A stretch of DNA of 64,000 nt, from contig VWPU01013447.1 in the NCBI GenBank assembly GCA_013398955.1, positions 1-64,000 of the forward strand, written 5' to 3'. This stretch comes from Callaeas wilsoni (lineage: Eukaryota > Chordata > Aves > Passeriformes > Callaeidae). The notes under the pieces were generated by a model that was not told the origin of the DNA, did no database searches, and was given only the letters and a program-made list of their open reading frames with translations. The stretch's first letter is position 1; each line of letters opens with the position of its first letter. Positions 9,906 through 64,000 of the stretch are shown here, piece after piece. Both the position numbers and the translations under genes were made by a program.

Positions 9906-11305
9906 TGGAGCCCCGTGCTCCTCCTGTCCCTCCACCCCTCCTTGTGCTTCTGGCTCTGGAGGAGCATCCCAGACCCTGATGGTGGGTCCAGCCTGCTCCG
10001 AGGCTGGTCCTGCTGCTGTCCCTGGAGGGGAGGGCGTGGGGGGACACAGAGCCAGCCCGTGCCAGGGTGGGGGCTTCATCCGGCCCATGTCTGGTGGGCT
10101 TCGGCCCCAGCAGGAGCCGGGCTGGCTGACGTGACCTCCCCGGGGCAGTGGCTGCAAGCATAAACTGCAGATTTTGGTTTACAGAATAGAAAAGTTCCTT
10201 AGCAAACTTTGCACAGTGATATTTGCTCAGTACCTTTGTTGTTTTTTTCTCTCTCGTAAAATACTGGAACAGTGAAGCGAATCACTGAACACCTAATGCT
10301 GAATTAGGAAGCGCCCGCTCCCGCGGGCACCCCGAGGGGGCAGCTCCCAGCCCCACCACCCCCAGGGCACCTGGGCTGGGCTCTCATGAATCGCAACCCT
10401 ACTGGAAAAGGAAAAAAGAAAAAAAAGACCAAAACAGTATTTTTGTTAGTCTCTATTTATATATGCTCTCCATGGCACTGTGTGACCAGCTGTTGTCTGT
10501 ACTAGGTCTGCATTAGAGTTTAACGCTGTCTGTAACGGGTGATGCTGCGTGTTCCTTAGGGTGTTGAAAGGCACTTTATCCTTTGGGGCCTTCCCAGGGC
10601 CGGTATCTGCTCCCTACAAACACACCAAGGAGCCTTTTCCCGCGTGGGCCCCCTCTGGAGAGGGGGAGTGCTGGTCCCACCCCACGCCAAGGGTGCTCTC
10701 GGCATCGCTGCCGTGCCAAACCAGGGCCGGTCCCTACTGCCGGAGGCCAGGCAGGGGCTCGTCAGCCTTAAAGCCATGAGGAGGGACTCCCCTCCACAGG
10801 AGCTTGGTGCTAAATTCAGCTGGGACAGCGAGTGGCTGTCCCCGGGCAGGGGGACACCTCCGGGCTGGGGTCCCTCGTGGATCCCGGCTGGGGCTCTACC
10901 TCGGCTCTGCGCTCACATCCAGGGGCTGCCCCTCGAAGGACCGAGTGTCTCGAAGCCCTGTGTGACCCTGTGACTCGACACACACTCTCGCTGGCCTTCG
11001 CCCCCTCCCCGTGTCGCCTCCTCCCCATCCCCGTCACGGTCCGAACCACGTAATTCCCGCTCCGGCTTCTCCCGTGTGACACTAGGTCAACATCTCTCCT
11101 GTTTCCTCTTATCGGGTGTCGTGACTCTCTGAAAACATCTCACTCTAAAAATTTAAGTTTTGGGTTTGTTTGTTTTTTCGTTTTTTTTTTTTTTGGGGTT
11201 TATTTTTTCTTTTTTTAATTATTATTATTATTTTTTTGTAAGTGCCATTTGTATAACTTAAAAAAAAAACAAAAACAGCTTCAAATGGAGAAAGATGAAT
11301 TAAAA

Positions 11306-11311
11306 AATAAA
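11306..11311 (+). terminator. FSCN1: FSCN1 polyadenylation signal AATAAA
   Basis: AATAAA preceded by an ATTAAA at 11299-11304 and followed about 20 nt later by the GU-rich CTGGTGTGTGGTCTGTTGTG. Cleavage is expected near 11325-11335. Confidence 0.8.
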
Positions 11312-12056
11312 ACCTGCATTCGGATTCAAACTGGTGTGTGGTCTGTTGTGGATGCAACGGCCTTTTAATGAGGCAAGGACCTGAGTGTGGAGATTTGGGG
11401 TGGTGGAGCCTTCGTCTGACGAAAGTTGAGCTGGTTCCAGAGGGTTGAGGAGATGGTGGGAAGGGAACGGTGACCAAGAGGCTCCAAAGAAGTTTAAAGC
11501 CAAAGCCAGCTGGAGGCTGGGGCGCCCCTGGAGATGCTCAGAGCAGCCTGAAGCTGTTGAGCCCATGGGCACCTGGGGATGGGTGACCCAGGGACGGGTC
11601 AGGACCACCTCATCTGCAAACCAGCTCTGCTGCCTTGCAGCCAGGAGCAAAGCTGGGCCCCCACCGAGCTTTTTCTCTTGATCCAGGTGTTTCACCTCCA
11701 TAGGATGGCCCAGATGGGAGGGAAGAGCACTGGGATGGGGGGTTTGGGTACATGGGTGGGGGTCAGCAATCAGCCTCCTTTACTTGGGGATGTGGAAAAG
11801 GGCAAGATGAAGGGCTAAAGCAGGAAGGAAAGCCCAGCCCAAGCCATGTCCTGCCAAAGGAGCCTAGATGTGCCCCCAGCCCTCCTGAGACAGCTGAAAC
11901 CAGCCCTGAAGCTCAACCAGCAGCACCTCCAGCATCTGCACCGAGAGCAGCCAGAGCTTCCCTGCCCCTCACCACCACAGCCCCACCGGGCACCAACAGG
12001 CTCCTGTTTGCCTTGAAAAATGTGAAGGTGATTGGAAAAAGCAAAGTTTGGGACAA

Positions 12057-12110
12057 GGGGGGGCTGCCCAGCTCCCCCCAAGCACAGATCCCAGGGGGAA
12101 AGGGGGAGGG
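12057..12110. terminator. Candidate hairpin plus MAZ-like G-rich element between convergent genes
   Basis: G run 12057-12063 can pair with C run 12074-12079 around an 11-nt loop, followed by GGGGGAAAGGGGGAGGG at 12094-12110. G-rich MAZ-type sites are known to pause polymerase II downstream of poly(A) signals. Function here is inferred from composition and location. Confidence 0.35.
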
Positions 12111-12166
12111 CATTGCTTAGAGGGACCTTCACCATCAGATGGGGGGGTTGAGCCCTGCAAGGGTCA

Positions 12167-12190
12167 AAGGAAGGAAGGAAGGAAGGAAGG
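12167..12190. repeat. (GGAA)6 microsatellite
   Basis: Six perfect AAGG units. ETS-family factors can bind such arrays, but nothing here shows use. Confidence 0.9.
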
Positions 12191-12744
12191 ATGTTCGGTC
12201 CTGACTACAAACAGGGAGAAGTCAGGGCAGTGCAGGAAATGCTGAGCAGCTCCGATGGCCACGCTGTGACATCTGGGTGTGCACGAGCAAACCCGACTGT
12301 GACACCCAGCCAGGGGAGGAGGCAGCTCTGCCAGTGGGTGCCCAGCCAGGGCAGGGGCTCTGGAGCTGCAGGAAGGACTCTCACCCTTCCCCTCTCCCCT
12401 AGCTGCCATCACACATTTCCTTCCCTCCCCTCGAGGCTGGACTCTGCATTTACCATCATTCACCACCGCTCCAGCAAGAGGGGAAATCCCCTCAGCCTTC
12501 CCCCTCATCCTGGTTTCCATTTAAAGGAGCAACTTGAAACCATTTTCTATCCCCTCCAATTTTTCCTTGGGAGCACACGGAACAGGTTAAGCTGTTCCAG
12601 GAGGCTCAAATGGGTTTTTGCCTTGGATCTGGGGACTTTCCACTGGCACAGGCTGGGATCTGGCCCCACTCCCTGGCATTGCCCCAGCACCAGGCTGGCA
12701 CAGGCAGGATGGGAGGACAAGGTTTTGGCTGTAAGGAAAGCACA

Positions 12745-15700
12745 CAGGTGAAAGCCAGAGTGCACAAATTTATTTACAAAAATTCAAATTACAATATAAT
12801 ACAGGAACTTTTTACACAGAGAATATTAGAACTGTTTACTACCAGAATGTAAAGAAAAATATTTTTTGGTTTTTTCTCCTTTTTTTTTTTTTTTAATAAA
12901 CCACCTATTTATTTTCAGCTATTGTTATACAAAGTTGCAGAACATGCACATCTTTACAGGTGTTTTTTTTTTTTTTCTTTTAATACAACGTTTTGCTAAG
13001 TGCAAATACTAAGTTTCTCTCTCCACCTTTAAGGCAAGTAAATGGGACACTGCAATTAGCTGTAAGAAGTACCTGTTATGGGATCAGCCTGGGCACAGCA
13101 ACCTCCTCGTTGCCTTCAAAACCTTTAAACAAGTGGTTCCAAAGGCTGTGGGGCAGGAGGGAAAGTGGGATGCAGGAGTCAGAGACAAGGTCAAGGCTGG
13201 ATTGGGTGGCTCAATAAGTTTTGGGCTTTTTTTCTTTTCTTTTTTTTTTTTAATAGATCAACACAGATTCAGAAACAACTTGAGATCTCCTGGGTTAGAG
13301 GGGGGAAGCAGCCATGTGCTCGGGCTGCAAGTTTTTGGTGCAATGGGTGCTTCCTCGGCGAGAGGAGCAGTGCTGGGTGTGCTGGGCATGGGGCACCTGC
13401 ACAGCACAGACCAGGCACTGATTTATCCTCTCCTGGACACAAATAAGCCCTTGGCTTTGGCAGGGGACACAGGGAACCCTCTCCTCCCTTTGCATCCTCC
13501 AGGACCACGACGGCTGTGCCGGGGCAGCGGGGACCCCGACGGGCCACAGCCACCAACCCCCCCCACTGCCTCTCCTCCAGCCCCTCTGCTCCACATCCAC
13601 ATTCCCTCTGCCACGGCTCGCTGCTCCATGCCCACACATCCCCGGACACGCACAAAAAGATGGGACTGGACCACCATTTTTTGCTGGATGACCATCCTTT
13701 TCCCTTCATAGTTTGGGCCACTGATTCAGCAGCTGAGCTGTGCCCCCCCTGCACTGCCTGACCCTTCCTGCACCCAGCGGGAAGGACAAATGCCTTGGAG
13801 AGCCTGGAGGGCTCATCCAAACCAGCCCTCGAGCCCAGAAAACCTCAGCTATTAAACAAACTATTTCCTTTCCACAAGGGAAGCCACCACTGCTTCTTCT
13901 GACCTGGGTCTGTTTTCTCAGCACCTGCTGTGACAAAGCCCTCCCTCCCCAAATCCAACGGGATTCCTGCTCCTGGCTGCCGCAGCAATCAGTCGGTACA
14001 AGGCAGGATTAAACCTGGTCAAAGCCCAGCAGAGCAGCAAGTGATAAAAGCTCCTGCAGCCCCCAGACTGCTGCCAGGAATAAACTAATTCAAAATAGAA
14101 AATTCCAGCAGCAAGGGAATAGCAGTTGGTTATTAATGCTTGAGAGGCCAGAGGAGCCAGAGCGCTCCGCAGGGAACGTTCGACCCACAGGCAACGGGAA
14201 AAACACTCAGCTCAGAAAGGCATGGAAGTCCTCCTGTCTGGGAGACCTTCCTGGGGACAAGAGTCCCCAAATGCTGTCCCAGGCTCCTGTGCAGGAGCAT
14301 CCCACCGACACCCCGTGTCCAGCTCCCTGCACGCCCGAGGGGATCTGGGGTCCTGGAATGCTGCACGTGGGGCTTTGGCAGAAACTGTGAGGTGGAGACA
14401 GGGAATTTTACCTGAAAAAACAAATAAACCCACAAAACACCTGGATGCCGAAATACAGGGGGGAATAACAGGAGGGGAAATGCACCCAGAGAGTTCCCAG
14501 CAGGACAGAACAGTAACAAGGCCAGAATAAAACATTTGGAGAACAACAGCACAACTTGGCTGCTAAAAGCCAGCCCAACATTCCTGGGAAGAGGGTTTTT
14601 TTCCACTCTAACCATTTTCTTTTCTAGATGGGGCCTGTACCAGACAGGACAGCCAAGGGCTGTGGAGAAAGGGCTTTGTGCCACCCTCCTCCCACAGCCC
14701 AGCACAGCATCCCCCACTTCTCACAAGGAAGTTTTGCTTTTCCCTCACTTCCTAAGCCCAGCAATACTCAGGTTTAACTTTTAACACGCTTTTTCAAAGC
14801 CAATTAGGCTGACACACACATTTTCATGAGTTATTTGGGGCTGTGGAAGCAGCCAGCTTCCTGCAGCATGAGGCTACAGCTGCCCATTGGGCTGTGAAGG
14901 TTTGGGTATGGGGGCTCCCAGCTCGCTGCAGCTACGGGGAACATTCCCAATTTTCCTACCACAGGACACATCACTGCCTACACGTCTATCTGGGTGTTCC
15001 CCAGGCAGTTTTTGCAATAAAGGGCACAGCTCTGGCTCCAGGTGGTTCCAGCAGCTGCCTGAGCACTGCTGCCAGTAGCTGGGGGAGGTTTGGGACGAGA
15101 ACGACAAAGCAAAGGCCACATTTCAGAAGCTGAGGGGCACACACCTCCAGGGGGAAAAACTGAGCCCTTCAAGGGGCCAGTTCAGTCCAGCCAAAGAACT
15201 GGGTGCCCAAATCTCCTGCCACTTCCTAACACCCCCTTAACAGAGCATGGCTCTGCGCTTCCTACCAAGACCTCAGCAACGGGATGGTTGCTGCAGCCCC
15301 TCGCTCTGCTTGGAGAGTGAGGAGCACTAAAAGTGCTACATTGACTTGCTTTTGCACAATTTATTTCTGCTGGGAGGTGCCAGCAGGATACAGGGATCCT
15401 GGAGAACACAGAAACCCCAGCTCTGTGCCTCTCCACAGGCAGGAGGCCGGGGCAGCTGCCTCCTGTCACCTCATTTCTGAGGGTCTCACGCTTACTCGGA
15501 TGCCAAGCGTCTCCTCCCTTCCCCCTAGACTCACTTTGCTGCTTTGGCCAGCAGGAAGGCAGGATTTTTGGAAATTCCCCAAGGAGCGGCTGTATCCCTG
15601 CGTTCCACCAAGTCTCACTTTTCCTCCCAACAGCTGCCTGAACAGGCTTTGCCAAAACAAAACATCTGGGTGCCCAGCACAGGGGGGAATTCCAGCCTGG

Positions 15701-15902
15701 GAAATGTAGCACCAAAGCCTGTCGCAGCACAGGTTGAAATGTTGGATCGCAAAGGTTTGGAGAAGCCCTAGAGAGGGTGCAGTGCAGGGACACGGAGTCC
15801 CCTGGCTGCTGCCTAAACCCCAGGGGGGCTGCAGTGGGGAGGGGGTGACGTTGTGGGGTGGCTTTGCCCTGTGGTGACTCCGCCAAGCGCTGCTGGGGCG
15901 GG
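12745..15902 (-). other. RNF216: RNF216 3' UTR (about 3.15 kb)
   Basis: Follows the stop at 15903-15905 on the - strand. Tandem AATAAA signals (- strand) lie at 12908-12913 and 12769-12774, with another near 15360 that could give a short isoform. Low-complexity T and A runs occur at 12850-12975 and 13229-13252. Open frames of up to 266 codons in this stretch overlap the UTR without family resemblance. Confidence 0.7.
12769..12774 (-). terminator. RNF216: RNF216 distal polyadenylation signal
   Basis: TTTATT on the + strand, i.e. AATAAA on the - strand. It is followed on the - strand by TTTGTGCACTCTGGC and then the GU-rich ACCTGTGTGC. It is the last good signal before the gap towards FSCN1. 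Confidence 0.65.
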
Positions 15903-63429
<47,527 letters not shown>

Positions 63430-63993
63430 CTGCAAGAGAGACATGTGCATCTGTATTTACAGAATAGATAAAGCAATTTTCCAAACTCTCCACTCATTTA
63501 CATTATCTCAGGACTCACAAACCACCATAAAAGGCTTGCTGTCTGCTTGTAACATCACTCAGCCCATCCCTCCAATCCATTAAGCCATTTATGATTCAGC
63601 TAAAACAGATGGGAGAAGCAAAGGCAGCAAGAACAAAGAACCAAATTCTATCTTGTGGAGGGCTGCTGGCTCAGGTTTCCATGGGCAGAGATGATCTCAC
63701 CCAAAGGGCCCTCCAGAGAACATGAGCTCTGTGTTTCAAAGGAGACCTTCTCCATCTGCCTAGGAGACAAGGATCTTTACGGAGCTCCTTTGGAAAGGAC
63801 TGTGGGTGCAGAGCTGTGAGTTCAGTCTTTCCTCAGCCTCGGAGAGGAAGACAACACAGCAGTGGGTGCTGCAGGCTCTGCTTCAAAACACCCAGTTCTC
63901 AGCACAGGACAGACTGTTCTGGAGCCACAGGCCTGCCAGCCTGGGGAGGGCAGAGTGAGTGGACACACTGCCTTGGGCCTGGCCATTACTCAC
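63430..63993 (-). other. RNF216: RNF216 intron sequence to near the window edge
   Basis: No further exon is recognised with confidence. A good donor-like sequence occurs at the last bases. Confidence 0.7.
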
Positions 63994-64000
63994 CACCAGC
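63994..64000 (-). CDS. RNF216: Possible 3' tip of the preceding RNF216 exon (cut by window end)
   Basis: On the - strand GCTGGTG is followed by GTGAGTAATGG, a strong donor consensus. If used, phase 0 would give Leu-Val before HADFLL. Only seven bases are visible, so the match to the protein cannot be tested. Confidence 0.25.

Larger units (their letters stand above)
9198..11330 (+). other. FSCN1: FSCN1 3' UTR (about 2.1 kb)
   Basis: Runs from the stop codon to the AATAAA at 11306. It contains seed matches to miR-145 (9368, 10263, 10401) and miR-143 (9516, 9898). A strongly U-rich segment (about 11155-11240) precedes an A-rich run (about 11260-11278) just before the poly(A) signal. The 3' limit is inferred from the signal and not seen directly. 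Confidence 0.8.
11331..12745. other. Intergenic gap between convergent FSCN1 and RNF216 3' ends
   Basis: About 1.4 kb. No coding signal is recognised. It contains a G7/C6 inverted repeat and a G-rich element (12057-12110) and a (GGAA)6 microsatellite (12167-12190). The rest is unremarkable GC-rich sequence. Confidence 0.7.

Overview
This window is vertebrate nuclear DNA, most likely from a bird. It carries spliced genes with GT-AG introns, high-GC exons with CpG clusters, and at least eight CR1 LINE fragments. Some of these end in the ATTCTATG-type terminal repeats typical of sauropsid CR1; I see no mammalian SINEs. A crocodilian or turtle cannot be formally excluded from sequence alone, and I do not name a species.

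Two genes are present in convergent (tail-to-tail) orientation. FSCN1 (fascin-1, actin-bundling protein) is on the + strand with all five coding exons: 77-899, 7721-7877, 8358-8479, 8734-8901 and 8995-9197. The frame closes exactly, giving 1473 nt and 490 aa. A 6.8-kb GC-rich intron 1 separates exon 1 from the compact exon 2-5 block. A roughly 2.1-kb 3' UTR runs to an AATAAA at 11306. RNF216 (TRIAD3, RBR-type E3 ubiquitin ligase) is on the - strand. Its last eight coding exons are 63379-63429, 62279-62416, 60988-61136, 60463-60541, 27216-27313, 24647-24869, 16741-16810 and 15903-16222. They give 375 in-frame residues covering RING1-IBR-RING2 and the C-terminal Pro-rich tail. The N-terminal exons and promoter lie beyond position 64000. 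A roughly 3.15-kb 3' UTR runs down to an AATAAA (- strand) at 12769-12774.

Layout: 1-76 is the FSCN1 5' UTR/CpG-rich start; 77-9197 the FSCN1 coding body; 9198 to about 11330 its 3' UTR; about 11331-12745 the gap between the two 3' ends; about 12745-15902 the RNF216 3' UTR; and 15903-64000 RNF216 exons and introns. One 33-kb intron (27314-60462) splits the IBR domain. Intronic DNA holds CR1 fragments, minisatellites, simple repeats and some candidate regulatory sequence. The best of these are an isolated CpG island near 55.2-55.7 kb and an AP-1/homeodomain/octamer cluster near 51.85 kb.

The two genes are not an operon and share no pathway; their adjacency, as far as I recall, is the arrangement seen in other amniotes. 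I find no evidence of a new multi-gene system here. The observations worth following are regulatory: miR-143/145 site clustering in the FSCN1 3' UTR, the intronic CpG island, the hairpin and G-rich element between the convergent 3' ends, and a dual-specificity splice sequence in FSCN1.
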